NCBI GenBank assembly: GCA_910585395.1
Contig: CAJUCK010000089.1
Span: 1-7,967, forward strand
Length of the DNA stretch: 7,967 nt
Reading direction: 5' to 3'
Source: an uncultured Lachnospiraceae bacterium
GTDB taxonomy: Bacteria; Bacillota; Clostridia; Lachnospirales; Lachnospiraceae
In this document: one piece after another, positions 1 through 7,400 of the stretch
How the letters are laid out: each line of letters opens with the position of its first letter
How positions within the stretch are numbered: the stretch's first letter is position 1
Program-made: the position numbers and the translations under genes
Notes under the pieces: model-generated
Told to the model about the DNA's origin: nothing
Seen by the model: the letters and a program-made list of their open reading frames with translations, nothing else
The model's database searches: none

Positions 1-54
1 ACAGTTACCACATTTAATAAGAAAAAGAAAACCATTAAGGTGACTGTAAAATAA
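1..54 (+). CDS. 3' end of an upstream gene; lysine-rich Big_2-type C-terminus
   Basis: This is the last 17 codons and TAA stop of a gene that begins outside the window. The frame reads TVTTFNKKKKTIKVTVK and then stops. The DNA is identical, base for base, to the 3' end of the complete gene at 4027-4080, so the frame is certain. The peptide matches the final beta strands of a Big_2 (bacterial Ig-like group 2) domain. The upstream gene is therefore very probably another large exported protein with a lysine-rich Ig-like tail. Whether it is also a GH43 enzyme cannot be seen. It lies 63 bp before the next gene on the same strand, with only a stem-loop between them, so the two may share a transcript. 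Confidence 0.85.
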   Translation, partial: TVTTFNKKKKTIKVTVK

Positions 55-58
55 TTTA

Positions 59-90
59 TTTCAGGGGCGTGAATGTTCATGCCCCTGAAA
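59..90 (+). terminator. Intergenic stem-loop without a T-tract (weak or partial terminator, or mRNA-processing hairpin)
   Basis: Bases 59-68 (TTTCAGGGGC) pair perfectly with 81-90 (GCCCCTGAAA). The intervening bases extend the stem through 69-72 with 77-80 (one G-U pair), leaving a 4-nt ATGT loop. The hairpin starts four bases after the upstream stop codon, where terminators usually sit. The sequence after it (TTCTATAAAA) is not a run of T, so full intrinsic termination is doubtful. Partial termination, or protection of the upstream 3' end within a shared message, is equally plausible. The ATG at 73, an in-frame extension of the next gene, lies in this hairpin, which argues against its use as a start. 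Confidence 0.45.
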
Positions 91-104
91 TTCTATAAAA
101 AGAG

Positions 105-111
105 AAGGAGG
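105..111 (+). promoter_or_regulatory. Ribosome binding site fixing the start at 118
   Basis: AAGGAGG is a near-perfect anti-Shine-Dalgarno match, 6 nt before the ATG at 118. The in-frame ATGs at 73 and 79 have no such site and fall inside the stem-loop. Starting at 118 also puts a normal signal peptide at the N-terminus, whereas starting at 73 would add 15 residues in front of it. Confidence 0.85.
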
Positions 112-117
112 GCCTTT

Positions 118-3100
118 ATGAAACACTTTATGAAAAGATGTTTTTCCATGGCGTTAGCATTTACTGTGGCAGGTACGATGTTGCCAGTGTCTGCAGCCAA
201 TGCCGCCGAAGCGGCCGCACAGGCAGACAGTGCAGAACAGAAAGTCTTAAGGGCAGCCTATGTTTTTGAAGAAGATGATTTGACGGACAGAGAGATTGCA
301 GATACGTCTGGAAATAATTTTCATGCGCAGTTAAAGGGAAATGGAGCATCCATTGCAGAGGGGATGCTGACGCTCCCAGGAGGCGGAGCTGATTCTAAGG
401 CGGCCTATGTGGAAATTCCCAAAGAGGTATTTGCAGGACAGAATACTTTGACTATCCAGGTATGGCTGAAAAATCAGACTGGCTCCAATAATTATTCTGC
501 AATGTATTTCGGAACCAAGACAAAACATGTAGACAGTGCGTCTACAGCAAGTATGCCATTAAATTACTGGATTTTAAATCCAGCGCAGCCAGATGGATTT
601 TTCAAATCTGTATGGACAGACAGTGATAATACAAGCGAGCCTTTTAAGACAGAAACAGCTGTATCCACCACGAAAACAAGCTCAGACTGGGCATTGTATA
701 CGACGGTGATTACGCCTGGCAGTATCAAAGGGTATTACAATGGTGTGGAGGTGAGCAGCAGTACAAAGAAAAAGACTACCACAGACTTTGGAACAGATCT
801 TGTGGCATATATTGGACGTTCTTCTTATCATGATATGTTTTATAAAGGAGGCGTGTATGGGGTAACCGTGTATGCAGAGGAATTAACGCAGGAAGAGATC
901 CAGCAGGAGTATGTCAGGGATATGCCGGCCGAATTTGCCGCTGCCGTGATGGAAAAAGTGAAGGAAACAATTACTAAAAGTCTGGGAGATATTTCAGAAG
1001 TTTCAGGAAACCTCACACTTCCCACAGAGGGAGAAAACGGCGCTGAAATTAGCTGGAGCAGCAGCAAACCGGATATTATTGCTAACGACGGAACGGTCAG
1101 AAGACCGGATTCTCAGGATGCGGACGTGACACTGACGGCTGTGATCAAAATAGGTCAAAAGACAGAAACCTTAAATTTTCAGGTAAAAGTGATCAGTTCT
1201 GGCAAACAGAGCCAGCTGAATTTACTGGTAAAGCGTTTGGCAATTGAAGGACAGATTATTTCCGAAAATATAGAGCTGCCAGCAAAGATGGATGACCATA
1301 CAGCCATTAGCTGGAGCAGCAGCAATCCTGATGTTGTCAAAATTGAACATAAAGAAAACAAGATTATCGGTACGGTGATGCGTCCAGACAAGGGAGCAAA
1401 GAGTGCGGACGTGACATTAAAGGCGTCTGTTGTCTATGATGATGGAACAGATAAACTGAGTGCAGAAAAAGATTTTACAGTGAAAGTTCTGGCGCAGGAT
1501 TATGGATTTTTGATGGCATATACCAACAGCAGTGAAGCAGAATCTCTTGGAAAGAGTCTGCATCTTGCATACAGTCAGGATGGATTGAATTATAAGGCGC
1601 TGAATTCAAGTACAGGAATTTGTTTTGCTGACAATACAGGAGGAAGCAAAAATTCTAATCCCAATCGACTGGAAGATATGTATATTTTCCGCAAACCCGA
1701 CGGTACGTACGGAATGATTGCAAGAAATAGCACAAATCAGAAGTATGTATATGTATTTGATTCCAATGATCTGGTATATTTTACCAATGAAAGGAAACTG
1801 GCTTTGGACACTGTGGTAAGCGGAAATCTGGAGGTCAGCCAGCATTCATATGATGGGACCAATGTAACGTATGCTGTCTACTGGCGGAGTGGAGATAAAA
1901 ATTATCAGGCTTTGACCAGAGACTTTGTAACAGTAATAGAACAGGGGGAAACCGAGTATTCCGCAGCCCGTGACTATACTACAGATATAATTCCTCCACA
2001 GGGAGCGGTTATAACAGATATTCTTGGTGTAAGCAAGTCTGAATACGAATACGTGGTGAATAAGCTGGACATTGTGAAAAATACGGGAATACAGCCAGTA
2101 AATCTTACGGTGGATTCTAATAGTACAAGTAATATCTCAGACCTGCTTCCAGCAACAGTCACTGCTGATTACAGTGATGGGAGCGCCGCTGATTTTGGTG
2201 TGGTATGGAATGCACAAGACATGTCTAAAGTAGATTTGAGCAAAACAGGAACTTACACAGTTAGCGGGACAGTACAACAGAAACCTCAGTATGCCAATCC
2301 ATTTATTGAACAGCGTGCAGATCCCTGCATCCTAAAAGGAAATGATGGATATTATTATTTTACAGCTTCTTATCCAGTACGTGGAAACAACGATCCAGAA
2401 GGGTATGACCGTATTGTTCTGAGACGATCAAAGACCATTGAAGGTTTGGCGCAAGCAGAAGAAACAGCTGTCTGGCATTACAAAGATACGGATGATGAGT
2501 TCCGCTATATCTGGGCTCCGGAAATACGTCTGGTAGATGATAATTACTATATATTCTATACTTCAAGCGTTGAAAGCGGAAGTCCATGGGGGATACGCCC
2601 ACATGTGCTGAAATGCACTAATCCAGAGGATATTATGAATAAAGAAAGCTGGCAGGCAATGGGTAAAATGCAGAGTGTGGAATCTGACGGCATTGCGTTT
2701 ACTGGTTTCTCTCTGGATATGACAGTATTTGAAAACAAAGGGCACTGGTATGTGATCTGGGCGCAGACAGATGGGTTTTCTTCCCTGTTTTTGGCAGAGA
2801 TTAATCCAAAGGAACCCTGGAAATGTATCTCAGAATCAGTGAAAATCAGTGTGCCGGAATACAGTTGGGAGCGCCAAGTGGAAAACGTGGATGAAGGACC
2901 TTCTGTTATCAAAAATAATGGAAAAATTTATGTGGCGTTTTCTGCATCAGGTACTGGTCCAGAGTATTGTGTAGGCTTGTTATCTATTGATGAAAATGCA
3001 GATATGCTGGATAAGAACGCATGGGTAAAACAGCCCTATCCTGTACTGACTTCTTCAGATGTACAAGGAGAGTATGGTCCAGGGCACAATTCCTTTACTG

Positions 3101-4080
3101 TAGATGAAGAGGGAAATCCAATTTTTGTATATCACGCAAGAGGAGAAGCTTGTTATAACAACCAGTGCCAATGGGCAGACTCTTCTTCGCTGAACGACCC
3201 CTGCCGTGATGCAAGATTGAAACGTGTGCACTGGGCGGCAGACGGCACGCCGATTTTAAAAATGAGCTATGAAGAAGAACTTGCTAAAAAGAATTATACC
3301 GTGACGGCAGTTGTTACTGTGGAAACGCCTTCTGCTGGAGTAACCCTGAACAAGACCAGCCTGGAGCTTAAAGTAGGAGAGAGTGAGACATTGACTGCTA
3401 CGGTGATGCCGCCGGATACCACTAATAAAACGCTGAAATGGGAGTCTAAAAATCCAGGTACAGCGACAGTGGAAAATGGAAAAGTAACTGCAGTTGCAGC
3501 AGGAACAACCGAGATTACAGCCACGACTGCTAATGGCAAGACGGCAGTCTGCCAGGTGACAGTAAGCGCTGCCGGCGGTAATGTAGTCAGAGTAACCAAA
3601 GTAACGCTGAACAAGAAGAAGCTTACCCTGGGCAAGGGTGAAACATTTACTTTAAAAGCAGTAGTTGCGCCAAAGAATGCCACTAACAAGAAGGTAACCT
3701 TTATCTCCAGCAAACCTGGCGTTGTGTCTGTTGGAAAGACGAACGGCAAGCTGAAAGCGAAAAAGACAGGCAAGGCGGTCATTACAGCAGCAGTGGACGG
3801 CAAGACAGTTAAATGCAATGTGACAGTTAAGAAGGCTCCTTCCAAAATTCAGAAGCTGAATAAGACCAAAGTAACGCTTAAGAAAGGAAAGACCTTTAAG
3901 ATCAAAGCGACACTGCCCAAGAACACGGCAAGCAATACCATGAAGTACAAGAGCAGCAACAAAAAAGTTGCTACAGTAGACGTAAATGGTAAGATCAAAG
4001 CTAAGAAGAAGGGCAAAGCAACCATTACAGTTACCACATTTAATAAGAAAAAGAAAACCATTAAGGTGACTGTAAAATAA
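118..4080 (+). CDS. Secreted multidomain glycoside hydrolase family 43 enzyme (LamG / aBig x2 / Big_4 / GH43 / Big_2 x3)
   Basis: This 1320-residue exported enzyme probably hydrolyses alpha-L-arabinofuranosidic or beta-xylosidic bonds in plant polysaccharide. Residues 1-29 are a Sec signal peptide, with cleavage likely near ANA-AE. Residues 44-266 resemble a LamG/concanavalin-like domain. Two atrophied Ig domains follow (about 273-361 and 362-461, each with an ISWSSS-PD motif), then a degenerate propeller-like module (about 462-655) and a Big_4 domain (about 660-728; DYSDG, GTYTVSG). The GH43 five-bladed propeller spans about 729-1057: base Asp735 in RADP, WAPE at 799-802, pKa modulator Asp867 in LDMT, acid Glu926 in DEGP, and the probable metal-site His990 in GPGHNS. 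It ends with DARLKRVHWAADGTPIL. Three Big_2 domains (about 1074-1153, 1156-1239, 1243-1320) close the protein; the last 165 residues hold about 46 lysines. There is no LPxTG motif. GPGHNS and the late RxAR motif recall exo-acting arabinofuranosidases such as subfamily GH43_26, but subfamily and substrate are inference. The start is set by the RBS at 105-111. Confidence 0.9.
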   Translation: MKHFMKRCFSMALAFTVAGTMLPVSAANAAEAAAQADSAEQKVLRAAYVFEEDDLTDREIADTSGNNFHAQLKGNGASIAEGMLTLPGGGADSKAAYVEIPKEVFAGQNTLTIQVWLKNQTGSNNYSAMYFGTKTKHVDSASTASMPLNYWILNPAQPDGFFKSVWTDSDNTSEPFKTETAVSTTKTSSDWALYTTVITPGSIKGYYNGVEVSSSTKKKTTTDFGTDLVAYIGRSSYHDMFYKGGVYGVTVYAEELTQEEIQQEYVRDMPAEFAAAVMEKVKETITKSLGDISEVSGNLTLPTEGENGAEISWSSSKPDIIANDGTVRRPDSQDADVTLTAVIKIGQKTETLNFQVKVISSGKQSQLNLLVKRLAIEGQIISENIELPAKMDDHTAISWSSSNPDVVKIEHKENKIIGTVMRPDKGAKSADVTLKASVVYDDGTDKLSAEKDFTVKVLAQDYGFLMAYTNSSEAESLGKSLHLAYSQDGLNYKALNSSTGICFADNTGGSKNSNPNRLEDMYIFRKPDGTYGMIARNSTNQKYVYVFDSNDLVYFTNERKLALDTVVSGNLEVSQHSYDGTNVTYAVYWRSGDKNYQALTRDFVTVIEQGETEYSAARDYTTDIIPPQGAVITDILGVSKSEYEYVVNKLDIVKNTGIQPVNLTVDSNSTSNISDLLPATVTADYSDGSAADFGVVWNAQDMSKVDLSKTGTYTVSGTVQQKPQYANPFIEQRADPCILKGNDGYYYFTASYPVRGNNDPEGYDRIVLRRSKTIEGLAQAEETAVWHYKDTDDEFRYIWAPEIRLVDDNYYIFYTSSVESGSPWGIRPHVLKCTNPEDIMNKESWQAMGKMQSVESDGIAFTGFSLDMTVFENKGHWYVIWAQTDGFSSLFLAEINPKEPWKCISESVKISVPEYSWERQVENVDEGPSVIKNNGKIYVAFSASGTGPEYCVGLLSIDENADMLDKNAWVKQPYPVLTSSDVQGEYGPGHNSFTVDEEGNPIFVYHARGEACYNNQCQWADSSSLNDPCRDARLKRVHWAADGTPILKMSYEEELAKKNYTVTAVVTVETPSAGVTLNKTSLELKVGESETLTATVMPPDTTNKTLKWESKNPGTATVENGKVTAVAAGTTEITATTANGKTAVCQVTVSAAGGNVVRVTKVTLNKKKLTLGKGETFTLKAVVAPKNATNKKVTFISSKPGVVSVGKTNGKLKAKKTGKAVITAAVDGKTVKCNVTVKKAPSKIQKLNKTKVTLKKGKTFKIKATLPKNTASNTMKYKSSNKKVATVDVNGKIKAKKKGKATITVTTFNKKKKTIKVTVK
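1048..1067 (+). repeat. Direct repeat copy 1 within the paired atrophied Ig domains
   Basis: These 20 bases, encoding the ISWSSS(K/N) strand, recur exactly at 1306-1325. A second shared 13-mer, TGCGGACGTGACA, lies at 1119-1131 and 1404-1416. The pair shows that the two adjacent Ig-like domains arose by internal duplication of one unit of roughly 260-285 bp. Confidence 0.8.
1306..1325 (+). repeat. Direct repeat copy 2 within the paired atrophied Ig domains
   Basis: Exact 20-base copy of 1048-1067, offset by 258 bp, at the equivalent position of the second atrophied Ig domain. The flanking sequence has diverged, so this is an old domain duplication with locally conserved codons rather than a fresh tandem repeat. 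Confidence 0.8.
3218..3282 (+). repeat. Paralogous block at the end of the GH43 domain, shared with 7389-7453
   Basis: The first 19 bases are identical to 7389-7407, and over 65 bases I count 58 matches. The block encodes the KRVHWAADGTPILKM segment that closes the catalytic propeller. It marks the two enzymes as paralogues at DNA level and is a likely spot for recombination between them. Confidence 0.75.
4027..4080 (+). repeat. 3'-terminal 54-bp repeat, identical to 1-54
   Basis: The last 18 codons, including the stop, match bases 1-54 with no difference. Identity ends one base after the TAA. The repeat is in direct orientation, offset by 4026 bp, which spans exactly one gene plus its leader. 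The true repeat may extend further 5' in the upstream gene, beyond the window edge. Confidence 0.95.
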
Positions 4081-4113
4081 TGCAGGTGTAACCAAACAGC
4101 GTCTATCCGCATA

Positions 4114-4213
4114 GGGCGGCTGCAAAAACAGCATGAGATACAATATATAAGCTATTTTTATTTGGGAAATAACTGTCTATTGTATTTGGCTGGTTTTTGC
4201 AGCCGTCCTTTTT
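4114..4213 (+). terminator. Long nested hairpin terminator after the first GH43 gene
   Basis: Bases 4114-4129 pair with 4193-4208 (16 bp, one G-U pair), and TTTTT follows directly at 4209-4213. Inside the 63-nt loop there is further symmetry: AGC 4130-4132 with GCT 4189-4191, ATACAATA 4138-4145 with TATTGTAT 4178-4185, and TTATTT 4158-4163 with AAATAA 4167-4172 around a GGG loop. The whole forms one long, interrupted, nearly coaxial stem. A T-tract is seen only in the + direction, so it would stop the upstream gene's transcript and insulate the next gene. The length is unusual for a simple intrinsic terminator, so a small palindromic mobile repeat is an alternative origin. Confidence 0.7.
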
Positions 4214-4340
4214 AATGCTATCTATGTTTAAAAACAGGCTGGCAAGTGAGAAAAAAGTGCGCAGGATAGCAAAATTGGTGTACAGACGCTGGGGCAGCAG
4301 TAAAAAAGTTATGCAAATCATATAAATTTATCCCCCTTTT
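4214..4340. other. Intergenic stretch with no gene recognised
   Basis: This AT-rich spacer lies between the terminator and the next promoter. It has no credible small ORF with a ribosome binding site and no tRNA-like or riboswitch-like structure that I recognise. A short imperfect dyad (TATG at 4310-4313, CATA at 4319-4322, 5-nt centre) lies about 35 bp upstream of the -10 element. It could be part of an operator, but it is too short to name. Confidence 0.5.
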
Positions 4341-4352
4341 TCGGTAAAGGTA

Positions 4353-4361
4353 TGTTATAAT
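4353..4361 (+). promoter_or_regulatory. Extended -10 promoter of the second GH43 gene
   Basis: TGTTATAAT is a perfect extended -10 element: TG, one base, then the consensus hexamer TATAAT at 4356-4361. No good -35 hexamer lies 16-18 bp upstream (the region reads CCCCTTTT), consistent with an extended -10 promoter or one that needs an activator. Transcription would start near 4368, giving a leader of about 50 nt before the ATG at 4421. It follows directly on the terminator, so this gene is probably transcribed on its own. Confidence 0.65.
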
Positions 4362-4372
4362 AATATTACTTA

Positions 4373-4392
4373 GCGCAAATATGCGCAATTTA
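4373..4392 (+). promoter_or_regulatory. Possible operator: two tandem 10-bp GCGCAA repeats
   Basis: GCGCAAATAT is followed directly by GCGCAATTTA, giving two half-sites exactly one helical turn apart, just after the predicted transcription start. The GCGC cores stand out in AT-rich surroundings. The position would suit a repressor or another leader-binding regulator, but I cannot match it to a known operator, and it may be chance. Confidence 0.3.
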
Positions 4393-4405
4393 TTTTAGAA
4401 GTAAA

Positions 4406-4412
4406 AAGGAGG
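4406..4412 (+). promoter_or_regulatory. Ribosome binding site of the second GH43 gene
   Basis: AAGGAGG lies 8 nt before the ATG at 4421. An ATG at 4413 just after the site is followed at once by TGA, so it cannot be the start. The 4421 start gives a typical signal peptide. Confidence 0.85.
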
Positions 4413-4420
4413 ATGTGAGG

Positions 4421-7400
4421 ATGAAGGGAAAATTTTTAAAAACAGGTATTTCGATGATGCTTGCATCAGCGATGATGGTTACATCCATACCTGCAGGGTC
4501 AGTATCTGCGGCAGGAAACGCAGAGAAAGCAACACCCATTCTGGACTCAGCAATTGTAACGTATGATTTTGATGACTGGTCTGCAAAAGAAGGGGACAAT
4601 ACCAAACTGGTAAATGGTGACAAAGAGATTTTGCTGGAAGCTTTTGGTGACTGTAAGGAACCAGAGCTGAAAGAAAATACAGCAAGAGGAAAGGTGTTAA
4701 ATCTTTTTGAACAGGGAGCGCCAGACAATGGTGTAGATAACCGCGGAGATGCACTTCTGCCGGAGAATCCTTTTGCTGGAAAGCCTATTGACAATGGATT
4801 TACGCTGAGTTTCTGGACCAAGACTACAGGAAGTGTGGGAGGCAACAGAACTCTGGTAGATTTTGAAGTTGCTCCTGCAACGACAGGCAGAGCTGGAACA
4901 CTTGCTTTGTCCCAGTCTATGTTATGGTGGAATATTACAGATCAGAAAGCGAATACTTTTACAGATTTTAATATTGGAAATCTGAAGCTTGAAAAAGAAA
5001 ATGGCTGGAAAATGGTTACCATGGCTCTGACGTCAGAGGGTATCACTTTCTATTCAAACGGTGAAAAAATTACCCATACTCTTAATGGTACGCCAGATTA
5101 CGAAGAAATAGTGAAAGAACTGGCTGGAGCCAGCGATATTTGCGATGATCCAGCAAAGACCAAAGTCCGTCTGGGAGCCAGCATGGCGAAATACTGGGTC
5201 GGTGCAGGAGCCTGGATTGACGACGTTTCATTCTTTGACAAGGCGTTGTCAGATGAAGAGGTGGCATCTTTGTATCAGGAGACATATGTTGAGACTCCCA
5301 CAGTAAACGGCATTGTAATCATGGGTCCCAATAAGGTAAATGAAGGAAATTCTATTAAGCTGACAGCTCAGCTTATACCAGAGGATGCCAGTGATATCGG
5401 CAGCAAGACGGTGACATGGGAAGTTGCGAATCCAGATATTTTATCAGTGAGCAGCAGTGGAAAAGTTACCACAAAGGCGCCTGGACAGACAACTGTGACA
5501 GCAAGGGTTAAAGATACAGAATTTGTATCAGAGCCTTTCGAAATTGAAGTAATCGGTGCACAGGATAGCCTGGAAAGTGGAAAACGTTATCTTACAGTAT
5601 ATTCTACAACCAAAGCTTTCTATGCAAGCACAGGTAATCTTGAACAGGAAACAAGAAGCGTCTATATGGCGGTCAGCAATGACGGCAAGAAATTCGAAGT
5701 TTTGAATAACGGCGGCGGTGTGATTTTTGCTAAAAAAGGTGACAAACAGCTGACAGTTCCTAAAATTTATAAAAATGAAGGGAAATTCACTGTGGTAGCT
5801 GAGGACGTTAATACTGCAAAAGGGCTTCATATTTTTACTTCTGAGGACGGAGTACATTATTATGACGAGAATATGGCGGCTACTTATGGCGAAACCATTC
5901 CTGTTTTAAAGAAGGATAACTTTGAATTGCTGTTAAATGGTGAAAATATTCTTAAAACAGACAGTTCCATTACCCTTGGAAACGCTGTGGAATTGACAGA
6001 GGCTGAATATAACTACATTGTCGATAAGCTTGGAAATGTGGTTAATACTGGGTTAGAGACAGTGGCAGATGTAACTGTGAATCAGGGAGATAATATCTTA
6101 GATACTTTAAAAGCGCAGCGTCCGAGTGTGAACGCTACCTATACAGATGGCTCTACACAGAAATTTAATATTAACTGGAATGATGCTCTGAGCGGTAAAG
6201 ATTTGAGCAAACCGGGCGTTTATGAGCTGACAGGTAAAGTAGAGCAGACCAAATATCTGAATAAGCTGAAAGAAATCAATGGCAGCCAGCTTGACGAGGA
6301 TAATCCTGAGAATGTAAATCCAGATGATGAAGCAACCGGCAAGGTATATTTTGATGAAACAAAATTCGTAGAAGGTATGGCAGATCCTATGATTTACTGG
6401 GATGAAGTTACTGGATACTATTATATGACAGGTTCTTATTTCCCAGAAGATGCAGATCAAGATAAGCTGCCAGGAGATAAGATAAGTAACTATGACCGTG
6501 TGGTATTAAGAAGAGGAAGAACACTGGAAGAGCTTCAGAGCAGGAAAAACCAGGTAACGATCTGGAAAGCAGGAAATCAGGAATATGAAGCGAACAATGG
6601 ACAGAAAATGAATAATGGACAGCGCTTTATCTGGGCTCCGGAAATTCACCGCATAGGCAATAAATGGGTGGTATATTTTACAGAAGCCCATGGCGATACA
6701 TGGCTGATTTACTGTCATGCCCTGGTATTGGATGGAAATAAAGATCCTTATGAGACAGCGCTGGAATCTCACGATCAGAAATCTCAGTGGACAGATTATC
6801 AGATGCGCACAGACAAGGGAGGCGTTACAGGAGCTATTACCAAGGATTTCTGTCTGGATATGACATACTTTAAAGACGCAGTGAATGGACAGTCTTATGT
6901 GAGCTGGGCCTCCAAGGCGGCAGGAAATTCTGACATTTATATTGCGAAAGTGAATGAAAATGAACCATGGAAACTTGATTCGGATATTGTATTGCTGACA
7001 ACGCCGGAATATGGCTGGGAATGTGTACGTTATGTGGTAAACGAAGGACCTACTGTATTACAGAAGGATGGAAATATTTTCTTGTGCTATTCAGCTTCTG
7101 GAACAGGTTCTGAATACGCGATTGGTATGATGAGCGCGAAAGCAGGAACCGATTTATTGGACGTTAAAAATAGCTGGACCAAGAATCCTTATCCGCTTCT
7201 GACTTCTCGTGATGTATCTGGAGAAGAAGGGCCAGGACATAATTCCTTTACGGTAGACAAGGATGGAAACGCTATTTTCGTATACCATGCGAGACCGACT
7301 TCCCATAATTATAAGAAATGCGTATGGGATGGAACCACTTCCAAATACGATGATGATCCATTGCAGGATCCTTGCCGTCATGCACGTCTGAAACGTGTGC

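Noticed and set aside
91..100. TATAAA (94-99) as a -10 box for the first GH43 gene
   Set aside because: There is no -35 at a usable distance, and the implied transcription start would fall inside the ribosome binding site.
73..117. Upstream in-frame ATG at 73 as the start of the first GH43 gene
   Set aside because: It lies in a stem-loop, has no ribosome binding site, and would place 15 extra residues before a clear signal peptide. AAGGAGG lies 6 nt before the ATG at 118.
1048..1325. CRISPR-like or recent tandem repeat
   Set aside because: There are only two copies within an open coding frame, encoding the same strand of adjacent Ig-like domains, so domain duplication explains them.
3294..4143. 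Long minus-strand open frames opposite the Big_2 tail (183 and 163 codons)
   Set aside because: They run opposite a lysine-rich coding region whose codon bias suppresses stops on the other strand. They read as low-complexity Val/Leu/Phe-rich peptides and overlap each other.
4306..4325. Catabolite-repression (cre) or AraR-type operator upstream of the second promoter
   Set aside because: Only a 4-bp dyad around a 5-nt AT-rich centre is present. It lacks the CG core of a cre site and does not match the AraR consensus.
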